A stretch of DNA of 64,000 nucleotides from Isoetes taiwanensis (lineage: Eukaryota; Streptophyta; Lycopodiopsida; Isoetales; Isoetaceae), in assembly GCA_021234155.1 (NCBI GenBank), contig JAJEKV010000107.1, positions 310,001-374,000 on the forward strand, given 5' to 3'. The translations under genes were made by a program, and so were the position numbers. Positions 1 through 9,597 of the stretch are shown one piece after another; position 1 is the stretch's first letter; each line of letters begins with the position of its first letter. The notes beneath the pieces are model-generated. The model worked only from the letters and a program-made list of their open reading frames with translations, searched no databases and was not told the origin of the DNA.

Positions 1-234
1 CTGGAAGTTCTATATATCTAGAATTCGAGATATATAGAAAGTTGGTTTCTCATATCCGACATACTGTGCTGCCGCATATCAACCCAAAATAAACTAATCT
101 AAAATATTCGACGTCGCAGCGTGTGTCAACCGAAAGTAAAGTAAAATAATCGGGCTAAAATTTATTTTGAGTTGACAACTATCCAGGGGAAGCATGAACG
201 ACAAACAAGCTTAATAAGCAGGAACCCAGAAACC
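1..234 (+). promoter_or_regulatory. Upstream region and 5' leader of the ferroportin gene
   Basis: AT-rich sequence before the ferroportin start. A short imperfect inverted motif built on atatat/tctaga lies at about 10-40. No clear TATA box at a fixed distance and no upstream ORF of note can be supported. The first ATG near the gene (194) is out of frame with ferroportin and closes quickly, so translation most likely begins at 235. The transcription start is unknown. Confidence 0.35.
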
Positions 235-3200
235 ATGGATTCGGGCGCCATAGAAGAAAATCTGATATCTGGTGATACCCAGCTCTACACTCAAATCATA
301 AGCCAAGAAGGCGAGCTTGTACCTCCAAGCAGCTCAATCTTAATTTGTCTTTACTTGGGTCATTTTCTTTCGAAATGGGGCGACAGGTATAATGGTTTTT
401 AGCATAACATTTTTATCTGTTTAAAACCCTGAACACATCTTGCCACAGAATGTGGGATTTTGCAGTTGGGCTTTTTATGATACACATCTGGCCAGATTCT
501 TTGACCCTTACAGCCACTTACGGTCTGGTGGAAACAGCTTCACTTACTGTATTTGGGGTTTTCGTGGGAGATTGGGTCGGAAAAACTGCAGCCCTTAAGG
601 TGCATACATAACATCCTAAGCATTTTGATATGAAAGTCCAGCATCTCTCAATGGGTCGTTAGCTATTTCTTACAGGTAATGCGGATTTCATTGGTCATTC
701 AAAATGCATCTATGTTCATTGCAGCTTTAGCAGTTATGGGATTGCTTGGATATTCGGATTCCTTGCCTGGTAATAATAAGATAGCTGTTGTGCTTATCGT
801 CATGATTAATGCATTTGGTGCTTCTGGGGCCCTTGCTGGACTAGCTGGTAGTATTCAACTTGAACGAGATTGGTAAGTCATAATATATATTAGTAGAAAG
901 GGGGCAGCTTCTTTCCTTTGCCACTTGCATTTTGACTACTACTTACCTCCAATTCTACGAATAACTTGATTTAACTTCTTAACCCTGTCATGCTTTGCAT
1001 TAAGGTTGAACCGAAGGATCTGTATACTTGACTGGAACACACAAGATGTAGACATGTATATCGTTTATTGCTTATCTCGTCTATGTAGTAATATCAACAC
1101 CTTGTCAATTCCCTGTGAATGTAATGCTTTGTAAATCTGTCTTTCGCAGATGATTTAGTGCTGGTGTGCTTAGCACTTTGTCAATCTCCTTCTTCTCACT
1201 ATGATGGTTTGCAAATACACCCATTTTCGAGCTTGTACATTCAAAAATCCTTACAAAGAGAAAGTGTTTCTGGTCTGCGACCTGGAGAATTAATCACTGT
1301 GCAGAAGAAGATTGCTGGATGAGTCTTTTAAACGAAGTATCATAGTCAGTACAAGAAGTAGGTGGATCAGTTGATTATTAACATGATGTTCAACAAATTG
1401 GATACTTCTTGAGGCAAACATGTCTTGGTTACAAGATCATAACATCTCCGTCCGTACATATTAGTTGGATATCATGTAAAAAGGGCACTGTCTGTCAGCC
1501 AACCTGCCATCTTTTCCAGCTTTTCCCTTGGTTGAGTGGCAAAGGGTTAGCAAAAGAAACCAAAGACCCTGAAATGTGAGACATCTGGTTTTACACTGTA
1601 TTAGCATTCATATGTCTTTTGAGAACTAAAGAACGAATAGGTGCGCTGTTGATAACTGCTTATAGGATATCATTATCTTGCCAAAGCCAGAATGGTTCTA
1701 TGCTTTCAGCAACTCCATTGTGAGGAGGCGCAGGCGCATCTGGAACTGTTAGTTCTCTTTGAATGCCTTTGGCGGCCAAAAATTCATCAAACTGATCATA
1801 AAGTCATGCCTCTTCAAAGACTTTAGTTCCAATTGATTTTATCAAGAGCAAGAAATTTCCATCAAATGAATATTCAGATTTTTTCTACAAATTGTACCTC
1901 CTTCACCTGAGAAAAGTATCTGGCTTCCAGCAGTTTCGGTCCTTATCTCAAGTTTGTATATGGTGCACTGCCATCGTTATCCTTGTCTTCCTTGCAAACT
2001 GAAATTTGAAGGGGTTAAAGATGAGTTGGCCGCCGCTCACTTTTAGATTTAAGATGTTGGTCGCCGCTCACTTTTAGATTTAAGATGTTGGTCTATTAGA
2101 GTATCTCGTAGATATGATTTTAGCGTCAAACTTGCTTCTATGCTGCAATTCCTATCTCGGTGTATATTTCATTATCGGCAACTTGTTGGTTCAACTTGAT
2201 GCTAAGTTATTATCTTTGCAATGAGCACAATATGCTTTGTGCTGCACTGCCGTCACTTATTTTGAAGTTGACTTAGCATGAGATTTGTTTGATGGCAAAT
2301 TCTTTTCATGTTTGCTGAAGCTAAAAAAACAAAAGACTATAGTGAATACGGGGTGCCTAGAGTATACAAATAATTTTGCTAAAGACTCCAGCATATTTTC
2401 TTGGACTTTCACTGTTCCAACTGCTCACCTCTCAAGATTGCACCTTTGTTTTCTCCTGATAGTTTTCAAGGATATTAGTCTTAGTTTGGTCTCTCTAGGT
2501 TGTGAAATTCGATATGCAAGCTAGCATTGTCTCATTAGGCGGAGTATCATATAATGGCATGGTCTTTCTAAGCGAACACCAAAGCTACCATCTTTACTCC
2601 TGGAAAGATCATTAAATGCAGTTGCAATTGCTGTGCACCACCTGGCATTTGTCAAGTAAGTACTGCTTGGCGGAGGAGCTGTATACAGTGCTGATTGAAG
2701 TATCTGCCAACCATTTAGCACTATCCTTGCATGTTATGTTGCCGGTCTTTATGTATCGAGTCCTTCAGTCCAAGCTCTATGATGCTTGGCATTTCAGAAA
2801 TGTCATGGACATATACTGTGATTTTTTGGTTCATGTAAGGTGCTTGTAAAATGACTCTTAGCAAATAGTGATTATTTCCTTACCTCACAGGGTAGTCGTT
2901 ATTTCTGGAGGCACGCCAAGTATACTTGCAGAGATGAACTCTGTAATGCGACGAATTGACCTATGCTGCAAATTAGTAGCTCCTGTCTTTGTTGGCATTC
3001 TCATGAGCAGTATTTCAGTGGCATCATCTGCAGCCATTATAGCTCTTTGGAATCTTTTGACGTTTGGATTTGAATACTGGCTCTTATATTCAGTCTATTC
3101 CTCCACGCCCTCCTTAGAATGTAGGAATAATGCTCCTCAAGGAGTTACAGCCCAAGAAGCAGGGTATATAGAAGAGGAGAATAATCAGCAGGAAGAAGGG

Positions 3201-4508
3201 CTTTCTATTACCAAAGCCATGCATAAAGCCACCAACTTTTCCATTTTCCAAGGCTTCTCTATATACATAAAACAGCAGGCTGCCCTTGCTGGCCTTGCAC
3301 TTGCTCTCTTATATTTCACGGTGTTGAGGTATGCAACCTAAACTGATATGCTGCAATGTGAAGTTTCTGCATGCTGCAGATCTCAAAGTAGTTGATACTA
3401 ACTCCAGACTTGTATGTACAGTTTTGGGTCCTTAATGACTGCTGTTCTGGAGTGGAAAGGCGTGCCTGCATATGTTCTTGGTTTAGCACGAGGAGTATCT
3501 GCGTTGGTTGGCGTCGGGGCAACGTTCGCTTATCCCAAGATTCATGCATACGTCCCAACTGTTCGAGCAGGGCTCTGGTCAATCTGGTTTCAAGTATGAA
3601 TCACGAATTCATAATTTAATAACACTTTTGGTACCAGCAAAATAATATTCCATAACCCAGTTTTTGGTGTTCAACAGTGGAGCTGTCTTTTTGTGTGTGT
3701 TGTCTCCACCTTCATGCAGAATCAGACACTTTCAGCTGAATTGCTGATTAGTGGAGTTGTAATCTCACGCTTTGGCTTATGGATGTTTGATTTGGCTGTG
3801 ACTGAGATAATGCAGGTACATTATTCTCCTTTTATAAAGAAAAATGGTATTGCCAATTCCACAAACTAGGTTGGTAGTGGTACTTTGGTTTGAAGATTGT
3901 TCAGACAATGACACAAGCAATACAGTTGAAGCAGTAGGTTCTCGTTGGTACAGATATTACTGGAAAATGTTGATCCAATTTCCAGTGCCATTTCCCATAT
4001 GCCATTGCAAAAATATGGCTCTGTTTAAATTTGGTTGCCCTCTTAGAACTGTCTTAATAATAATAATAAATTTGAATGTTGGTTCTTTACAAATGCAAAT
4101 GCCCAATCAGATACGACAGCTATACTGTTGACTATGGCTTTGATGGCAGGAATCTGTATCAGAGGCAGAAAGAGGAGTCGTTGGGGGTGTGCAAAGTTCA
4201 TTAGAGTCGTTTATGGATATGGTGTCTTACATTGTGGCAATTATTGTCCCAAATCCAAAGGTACATTTATTTGTCCTACATATGACAGACTGGGTCCCTT
4301 TTTTTTGTTTGTGGACTTCAACATGAAATCGTTATCTTATAATTTACGGATTATTGCACGTTCGCTGCTTCTTATAATGCAGGACTTTGGAAGCTTGGTG
4401 ATAGTGTCATTTCTAGTGGTAATGTCTGCTGGTCTGATCTATTCAAGGCATTCGTACGGGGTCAGAGGTCATCTTTTCCACTTTGATCGGATTTTTAAGA
4501 CCGTTTAA
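235..4508 (+). CDS. Ferroportin / IREG-type iron exporter (SLC40 family), 8 exons
   Basis: Multi-pass membrane transporter of the ferroportin family, which exports ferrous iron and, in plants, also cobalt or nickel, at the plasma membrane or tonoplast. Exons: 235-386, 449-599, 676-872, 2891-3328, 3422-3593, 3678-3815, 4150-4260, 4383-4508; every junction is GT-AG and keeps the frame. The sum is 1485 nt, about 494 residues, close to plant IREG proteins (about 500-525). Family signatures: the first helix with HFLSKWGDR-MWDFAVG across the exon 1/2 join; LERDWVVVI and MNSVMRRIDL across exons 3/4; RFGLWMFDLAVTEIMQ in exon 6; ESVSEAERGVVGGVQ in exon 7. A hydrophilic, acidic loop (exon 4, about 3110-3220) separates the two halves. 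The start is the ATG at 235, just before the acidic N-terminus. No frameshift or internal stop was found, so the gene looks functional. Which plant IREG paralogue it is cannot be told here. Confidence 0.93.
873..2890 (+). other. Intron 3 of the ferroportin gene (2.0 kb)
   Basis: Donor GTAAGT at 873 and acceptor CACAG ending at 2890. The protein runs without a gap across this join (ERDW-VVVI), so no exon is hidden here. Apart from the short tandem repeat at 2031-2092 I see no coding signal; the short ORFs match no family. Confidence 0.7.
2031..2092. repeat. 31-bp tandem duplication inside ferroportin intron 3
   Basis: Two adjacent, essentially identical copies with a 31-bp period; each begins with cgccgctcac (2031 and 2062). 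No coding role; a recent small duplication. Confidence 0.85.
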
Positions 4509-5113
4509 GAGATCTATTCAACTTTGCATGTTGCTGAAGTTGATGAAACTAAAATATATATCATACTCCAACAGGAGCAGCTTCATGATTCCAAGCATTG
4601 GTCTTATTTCCCCTATTTTTCATCTAGAGTCTATTATTTAAGCACTTCTAAATCCATGTGTTGTTTTCCTAGTTAATCCCTTGAAGTAATCTGGAAATTA
4701 CTCAAAAGTTAAGTAGTGCCATAATAAACACTAACAGATGCCCAGAGATGCTTTGCGACATCATTCTAGTTCCTTGTTCAGAGATGCTTTGTGAGTTGTT
4801 CACATGTCAGAAGTCTCGTTCTCATTTCGAAAATGGCATGATAATACCCATGGCTTGAAACTGAGGTCCATCCCAAAAATTTTATAAAAATTTGGTTCTT
4901 TAAAATAGATGCCGGAATATTTTCTTATAAAGGCTTTGTAAGAAGATGAGATCTTGATAATCTTGGACACCTTTGATTTAGGAGAATGTGAAAGACAATA
5001 TTTGAGATTATTGGTTGTAGAGACGAAGTAAGGTTGTAATTGCATGGAGTGTTTTTTTTTGAGGAGGAATTTCCATTTAGTTTCATCACATGAAGATTTT
5101 ATGATCTAAGTAC
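4509..5113. other. Ferroportin 3' flank, no gene seen
   Basis: Holds the 3' UTR and spacer. AT-rich; the minus-strand ORF at 4800-5045 matches nothing and is probably chance. Confidence 0.4.
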
Positions 5114-5239
5114 TTACTTGATATTATCCTTCAAATTCCATTTTTTTTTATTAACCAACAAAAGTTCAGTTCTTCATTACTTGATATTATCCTTCAAATT
5201 CCATTTTTTTTTATTAACCAACAAAAGTTCAGTTCTTCA
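5114..5239. repeat. Tandem duplication, 2 x 63 bp
   Basis: Copy 1 is 5114-5176 and copy 2 is 5177-5239. Both begin ttacttgata, contain a run of nine T and end gttcttca. The copies look identical, so the event is recent. Confidence 0.9.
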
Positions 5240-5399
5240 TTTATGATAACCAGATTTTTAAGAATTGAATTGAAATTTATCATCCACAAAGACCAGAATG
5301 TCTATGGGATCCAATATCTTCATTTATGATAACCAGATTTTTAAGAATTGAATTGAAATTTATCATCCACAAAGACCAGAATGTCTATGGGATCCAATA
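5234..5399. repeat. Tandem duplication, 2 x 83 bp, directly after the 63-bp one
   Basis: Copy 1 is 5234-5316 and copy 2 is 5317-5399; each starts tcttcat and ends gatccaata. The inner part (aattgaattg, then a stretch with tatgggat) resembles, in reverse orientation, the LINE 3' tails at 8664-8790 and 15297-15432, so the duplicated unit probably contains an old LINE tail. Confidence 0.85.
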
Positions 5400-5412
5400 C
5401 AAGAAAAATCAC

Positions 5413-5473
5413 AGCAAGACTATTATGTGGCTGAAATTTGAAAGGGTATATTTCTAACCTAAGGTTTGCAATG
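5413..5473 (+). repeat. Left direct repeat of the HUH element
   Basis: 61 bp matching 7354-7414 with about four differences, all in the first 20 bases; the last 41 bases are identical. It contains a stretch reading tatttctaacctaagg. Confidence 0.85.
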
Positions 5474-5526
5474 GTCAATATTGGTATTCGTATGGAAAAA
5501 GGATAGGAGATGACGGTGGCACTGTG

Positions 5527-5545
5527 GATTCCAAACTTTGGAATC
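5527..5545. repeat. 19-bp perfect inverted repeat near the left end of the HUH element
   Basis: gattccaaa-c-tttggaatc: a 9-bp perfect stem around one base. It sits 54 bp inside the left direct repeat and could be a recognition or cruciform site for the element's nuclease (inference). Confidence 0.6.
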
Positions 5546-5908
5546 TAGGGCGGGCATCTGTTGCTTGGTTGGCCGGAAGTACTAGTCCTCACGTGGTCTG
5601 CTCCATAGATGGCGAAAATGGCGATGGGGGCGGCAGTTATGTGTCTTGGCTGTGGGCTTCTTTCTATTTTGCGGCATAGGATAAGGAGGGGTCGTTCGGG
5701 AGCGGACCTGCAGTCTTGTGCAAGGGATTTCTGTCAGAGGTAAGCCGGCTCTATTGCTGTTGTTTTGTTTGTAATGTCTTTGAAGAGGGCAGCGAGGAAA
5801 GGGAAGGGTGTTGCTTGCTGGCCCCTCGCTTCTCGAGTTGTTTAAACATCGTGTCCCTCGATTCGAGAGCCCGAGACCGGGGACATCTTTGGTTGTTCTC
5901 TTGGGCAG

Positions 5909-6805
5909 GATTGGAGTGCCATAGACGTGAGTGTGACCTTAGGTTTATCTGGGCAAGATGTGCCCATGAGTTTTTATGATGCTCTTGTGGGGTTTTGCAA
6001 TCGGAGGTGTTTGGCTGGAGCTGTGGCCATGGAGCGTGGTGCGAGTGTAGATCACTTGCATTGCCATGCTATTTTTAGAGCCCGATTCAAGAGTCCCAGG
6101 GCTATGAATGATGCCATAAAAAGAGATTTCAATTGGGTTTCAAAGCCTCCTGGTGTGATATTGGTATGCAAAGCCCTTAAAAACACTCGCCTTCATTGTT
6201 TTGAAGGCATGATTGGGTACTGTATGAAAGATGCTGGAAAAGTTCATTATGTTTACCATCTCCATAATGTGGGTGAGGCTGCTATTGAGAAAGGAAAAGA
6301 TTTGTATTTAAGATGGGGAGCTGATGACACAAAAAATTTAGTTGTGCTTGATAATAAAAACCTATTGAATGGCGCTGCACATTTTGTGAATTACCATGGG
6401 AACCGTAGATTGACTGCTAGTTTGTTGTATACGTTGGCCAGGATGATTCGCTCTGGAAAATTTACCTTGTCTAGTTCCTGGATTATCCCTTCAAACACTG
6501 CCCATATCAATGAGCATCGTGTCCGGGCTGCATGGAAAGTGTTGCCCAATCCTGGTCACTGCATGGCGTCGGATGTGAGGACCATTCTGTTTGGCCTGCC
6601 AGCAGGTTTTGTACCTGTGGAAAGGAATGGGCCTGGGCAGAGGCGGTATTGGGATGATGCTATTCCTGCTGATGAGCAAGACAATAACTTCGAGGACATT
6701 CATGATCCTTCTTATAGTGCAGACAGCCCTGATGTTGTGATACTTGAGCCTGGCGTAGATTACATCCCTGTGCACAAGGGTGATCGGACCATGGCTGTTG
6801 GCTGA
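5909..6805 (+). CDS. HUH single-strand DNA endonuclease (Rep-like transposase), Y1 type
   Basis: Residue numbers count from the GTG at 5927. The HUH metal-binding motif is in DHLHCHAIF (His43-Leu-His45; codons at 6053-6061). The catalytic tyrosine motif YxxK is in GYCMKD (Tyr98, Lys101; Tyr codon 6218-6220). A beta-strand with SVTLGLSG near the start would serve as Rep motif I. Order and spacing (motif I, HUH, one Tyr) fit a Y1 HUH nuclease, which nicks single-stranded DNA and stays bound through the tyrosine. I see no Walker A or helicase domain in the remaining ~190 residues; the C-terminus is acidic. The reading frame is open upstream to an acceptor CAG ending at 5908, so the true start is probably in an upstream exon; an ATG at 5609 followed by a GTAAGC donor at 5740 is a candidate. 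The nuclease domain has no internal stop, so this copy may be young. It differs from Helitron proteins, which have two tyrosines and a fused helicase. Confidence 0.68.
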   Translation, partial: DWSAIDVSVTLGLSGQDVPMSFYDALVGFCNRRCLAGAVAMERGASVDHLHCHAIFRARFKSPRAMNDAIKRDFNWVSKPPGVILVCKALKNTRLHCFEGMIGYCMKDAGKVHYVYHLHNVGEAAIEKGKDLYLRWGADDTKNLVVLDNKNLLNGAAHFVNYHGNRRLTASLLYTLARMIRSGKFTLSSSWIIPSNTAHINEHRVRAAWKVLPNPGHCMASDVRTILFGLPAGFVPVERNGPGQRRYWDDAIPADEQDNNFEDIHDPSYSADSPDVVILEPGVDYIPVHKGDRTMAVG

Positions 6806-6883
6806 TGAACTTGCTTGGGTGTTGGTTGTACAGTTGGGTTTCTTTGTTTTCATGCTTTTGTTTGTTTTATAGTTGCAGGAGTT

Positions 6884-6994
6884 ATGGAGACTGATCCAGA
6901 ACCAGTTGTTGGTGTGGAGCAGCCTGTTGTGTCCTTGCCTGAATCTTTCATTTCATCTGTCGTAGAGGCATCCCATCCCGATCCTGTTGTGTAG
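6884..6994 (+). other. Short downstream ORF inside the HUH element
   Basis: 37 codons, acidic and Pro/Val-rich, beginning METDPEPVV shortly after a possible acceptor (tatagttgcag). It may be a C-terminal exon of the HUH protein or chance. No family recognised. Confidence 0.3.
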
Positions 6995-7061
6995 CTGAAC
7001 CAGAGGCGGCATTCTCCGCTCAGGAGTTTGTGAATAACGTTATCCAGGTTGGGACTAGGCG

Positions 7062-7259
7062 CATAGGATTGCGGCATCACTGCGCTTGCTTAGGCGGCAT
7101 CGTAGAGCGTTCTATGTGTCCATTGACAATGCTATATCTGTTGTGGAGTGGGAGCATTTGGGTGTGCCTGTTTTTGAATTGCACATATTATGTTCTCATA
7201 TGAGCCTTGCAAGGGCATTACTTGTGCAGGAAATACGGCAACTAGATGCCGTCATCTAG
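7062..7259 (+). other. Second downstream ORF inside the HUH element
   Basis: Open frame ending at TAG 7257-7259 with an Arg/His-rich start (LLRRHRRAFYV) and a regular C-terminal half with VVEWEHLGVPVFELHI. It looks more protein-like than random sequence, so it may be a last exon of the element's gene or a second small protein. Confidence 0.35.
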
Positions 7260-7353
7260 TTGTGCATGCACAGAGTGGCTCGGCTATGAACTGATTTATT
7301 TTTGTATAGGTATGGTTTGCTGGTTATGGGAAATGCTTGGTTATGGTATTGTG

Positions 7354-7414
7354 AGCAAGCTGATTATGTGGCCGAAATTTGAAAGGGTATATTTCTAACC
7401 TAAGGTTTGCAATG
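7354..7414 (+). repeat. Right direct repeat of the HUH element
   Basis: Matches 5413-5473 in direct orientation, 41 bases without a difference. Together they delimit a 1.9-2.0 kb unit. Confidence 0.85.
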
Positions 7415-7480
7415 ATTGTGTTATGGGCTGGATTGTTATTGATATGGGGCTAACTTGTCTACTATGTTAGCGGGCTTCGG

Positions 7481-7531
7481 CCCCTGGGCATACCAGGCAT
7501 CCCTCTTGTGGGATACCTGGTATGCTTGGGG
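7481..7531. repeat. Strong hairpin near the right end of the HUH element
   Basis: Stem arms 7488-7503 and 7510-7525 pair over 16 bp with a single mismatch (7498/7515) around the 6-base loop tcttgt; an outer cccc (7481-7484) can pair with gggg (7528-7531). HUH transposases usually recognise hairpins close to the cut site, so this is a candidate terminal recognition structure. It is followed by ggggttcgattcccc, which resembles a tRNA T-arm, but no full tRNA is present. Confidence 0.75.
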
Positions 7532-7585
7532 TTCGATTCCCCAGGCTCATTGTAATTTATGTGGTGGCTACTGCTTGAGTGATGG

Positions 7586-7640
7586 GATTATGTGGCCGAA
7601 ATTTGGAAGGTTGTATTTGTAACCTGAGGCTTTCAATGGT
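7586..7640 (+). repeat. Third, diverged copy of the HUH element's direct repeat
   Basis: Shares gattatgtggccgaaattt and then a diverged version of the rest, ending caatggt. Past that point it matches the left copy slightly further than the 7354 copy does, so it could be the real right end or the trace of a tandem or older insertion. Confidence 0.65.
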
Positions 7641-7740
7641 TAGTATGGCTCTAAGGGATGAGTCAAATACAATGGATTTGACCCCACCTTGACTTGGATT
7701 CAAAGGCTGAAATTTGATGAGGTGGAATATGTTGCGGAAT

Positions 7741-8640
7741 ATGCTTGCATCTAATGCTCCAAAAAAAAATTGAAAAGTCCCGCTCTAAAGGATTTTGGGG
7801 GGGAACTTTAGCAGCACTAAAGTCATGATAAACTGCATATTTATACCTATCAATGTGATGATGCAAGATATATTTTATCTCGTTTGTTGAGCACCTCCAT
7901 GATATATAATGATATTGCCATTGCTGCGGGCGTCTGCAATGTAGTGGCTGATTAGATGCAATCAAGTTAACATATCGTGCTCGATTAGTCGCAAACACTA
8001 GGCAAATCTGAATAGTGTGGCATTTATCTTCAATAGCTCTCACCTGGCGACGTTGACATATCCCATTCCACACTCCGCACAGTCCTATCTACCAGTTTTA
8101 ACTCTGATGTTGTGTGCCCCAATGTGAATGGATGCAATTGTCCTATGCCTCTTCATGTGCAGATACGAGAACATGTACTAATGTGAGCCACGAGCAAGTG
8201 TGGGATTAATCTGGAGTTTGTAGTGTCATGTTTTGACCTTTTGTAAAGCATAGTATCCCAAAGCTTACCAAGGAAACATGAAGATACTACTTCAAACGAG
8301 TGTAATCTTCATTACTTTGCACCTGTATATTTATATTGCACATTTCTCCTTCTAACAGGCTTTGTGGGATCATGGCCACTGTGTACGCGAGATTTAGAAG
8401 TCGGGTGTTTCCCATATTTACCACTTTCTGGCATAGAGTATATGGTGTTCCAAAGCATCACAATGTAGAGGCAAAATACGTAGTTCTTGAAGGAAGATTG
8501 GGTTAAATTTGTGGACTTCATTTGCATGGCATTGAGATCCAACTTGCCATCACTCATTGTTAGATAGAATGTCCCAGTATTGCTGGCTAAGATCTTTGTA
8601 TGCTTGTACCACCTCTCATTTTGACCCCAACAACAGAAGC
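7741..8640 (-). mobile_element. LINE remnant A (C-terminal reverse-transcriptase end plus 3' UTR)
   Basis: Broken minus-strand coding sequence. The segment around 7940-8075 carries a degraded form of the Cys/His tail motif (IED-CHT-I-C) seen intact in the LINE at 45523-48350. The part at 8300-8560 aligns by eye with the corresponding stretch of LINE B near 11340-11480. The 3' UTR (7741-7830, gctaaag then a gcgggac stretch) matches the tails at 8664-8790 and 15297-15411. Frames are interrupted; not active. Confidence 0.6.
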
Positions 8641-8663
8641 GAGATTGGCTATGTTATCTAAAA

Positions 8664-8790
8664 GATAATATGAGAATTGAATTGAGTTTTATCGTCCACG
8701 GAGACAACGACCTATGGGATTTAAAAAATAAAAATCAGGATTAAAAAACTCCCGCCCTGAAGGGTTTTCAAGGGGAAAAACTTAGCAACA
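8664..8790 (-). mobile_element. LINE 3' tail, probably the tail of LINE B
   Basis: On the minus strand: a tgctaag start, a gggcgggag stretch, tctccgtggacg, and an aattcaattc tail. The order matches the LINE tails at 7741-7830 and 15297-15432. LINE B lies in the same orientation beyond the LTR composite, so this tail was probably cut off from it by the LTR insertion. Confidence 0.65.
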
Positions 8791-8838
8791 TTTGTACACG
8801 ACTGTGTGATGACCAGGGGCATAATTGACCCTGCATGT

Positions 8839-9597
8839 CCATCTCCAATTGCCCCCAAATTGATTTGGGGCAGAATTGGGGTGGAACCCCAATTTAGGTT
8901 AGCCTGAATTGGTAAGTCTCCCTTGCCCAATCGATTTGGGCCAAGTGTCTATCCTTAGTTAGTTATCAATAAGTAATTTAGTATTTTAGTCTTTTTATTA
9001 TTAGGTTAAGCCCTAAATTCGAATTAGGGTTTAGGGTTAGGTTTCCACCTTTAATAATTAATGAGTTAACATAGCTAACCTTAGCTTATGAATAATTAAC
9101 GCACCATTAATTATTCATAGGGATATGTCATGTATCAAAGAGGAGAGAATGTGACATTCCACGTATTTATATGCCTTTTTAGGTATAAATATATGACACG
9201 TCACTATTATGAATAATTCGCATAGTGACGTGTCATGTATTTATACCTAAAAAGGCATATAAATACGTGGAATGTCACATTCTCCCCTCTTTAAAAATGA
9301 TACATGACATATCCATATGAATAATTAATGGTGCGTTAATTATTCATAAACTAAATTTAGCTATGTTAACTCATTAATTATTAAAGGTGGAAACCTAACC
9401 CTAAACCCTAATTCGAATTTAGGGCTTAACCTAATATTAAAAAGGATAAAATACTAAATTACTTATTGATAACTAATTAAGGATAGACACTTGGCCCAAA
9501 TCGATTGGGCAAGGGAGACTTACCAATCCAGGCTAATCTAAATTGGGGCTTCCACTCCAATTCTGTCCCAAATCAATTTGGGGGCAATTGGAGATGG
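8839..9597. repeat. Large inverted repeat, ~370-bp arms, 14-bp loop
   Basis: Left arm 8839-9207 and right arm 9222-9597 are reverse complements at roughly 95% by eye, centred near 9215 with gtcactat / atagtgac at the tip. The right arm continues into the LTR-like body (to 10751), while the left arm is an inverted copy of its first part. A transcript through it would fold into a long double-stranded RNA. The arms contain two imperfect telomere-like units (ttagggtttaggg), mirrored. Confidence 0.9.

Larger units (their letters stand above)
5413..7640 (+). mobile_element. HUH-endonuclease (Rep-like) transposon bounded by direct repeats
   Basis: A compact unit with one main gene (5909-6805) between direct repeats at 5413-5473 and 7354-7414, with a third, weaker copy at 7586-7640. 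A near-perfect hairpin sits at 7481-7531, and a short perfect palindrome at 5527-5545 lies just inside the left repeat. A single HUH nuclease gene, direct rather than inverted terminal repeats, and hairpins near the ends are what rolling-circle elements show. The closest known class I can name is the Replitrons, single-gene HUH transposons of the green lineage; that assignment is an inference. The exact ends are uncertain: the right end may be the second (7414) or third repeat (7640). Confidence 0.6.

Noticed and set aside
2285-2849. ORFs in ferroportin intron 3
   Set aside because: The ferroportin protein is continuous without them and they match no family.
5909-6805. Helitron RepHel protein
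   Set aside because: Only one catalytic tyrosine in YCMK, no Pif1-type helicase and no CTRR-type Helitron end.
7481-7560. Possible tRNA gene (ggggttcgattcccc T-arm)
   Set aside because: Only a T-arm-like stem is present; there is no acceptor, D-arm or anticodon arm in order. The upstream stem is a simple long hairpin.
9020-9410. Interstitial telomere (TTTAGGG-like units)
   Set aside because: Only about two imperfect units per arm, explained by the LTR sequence and its mirrored copy.
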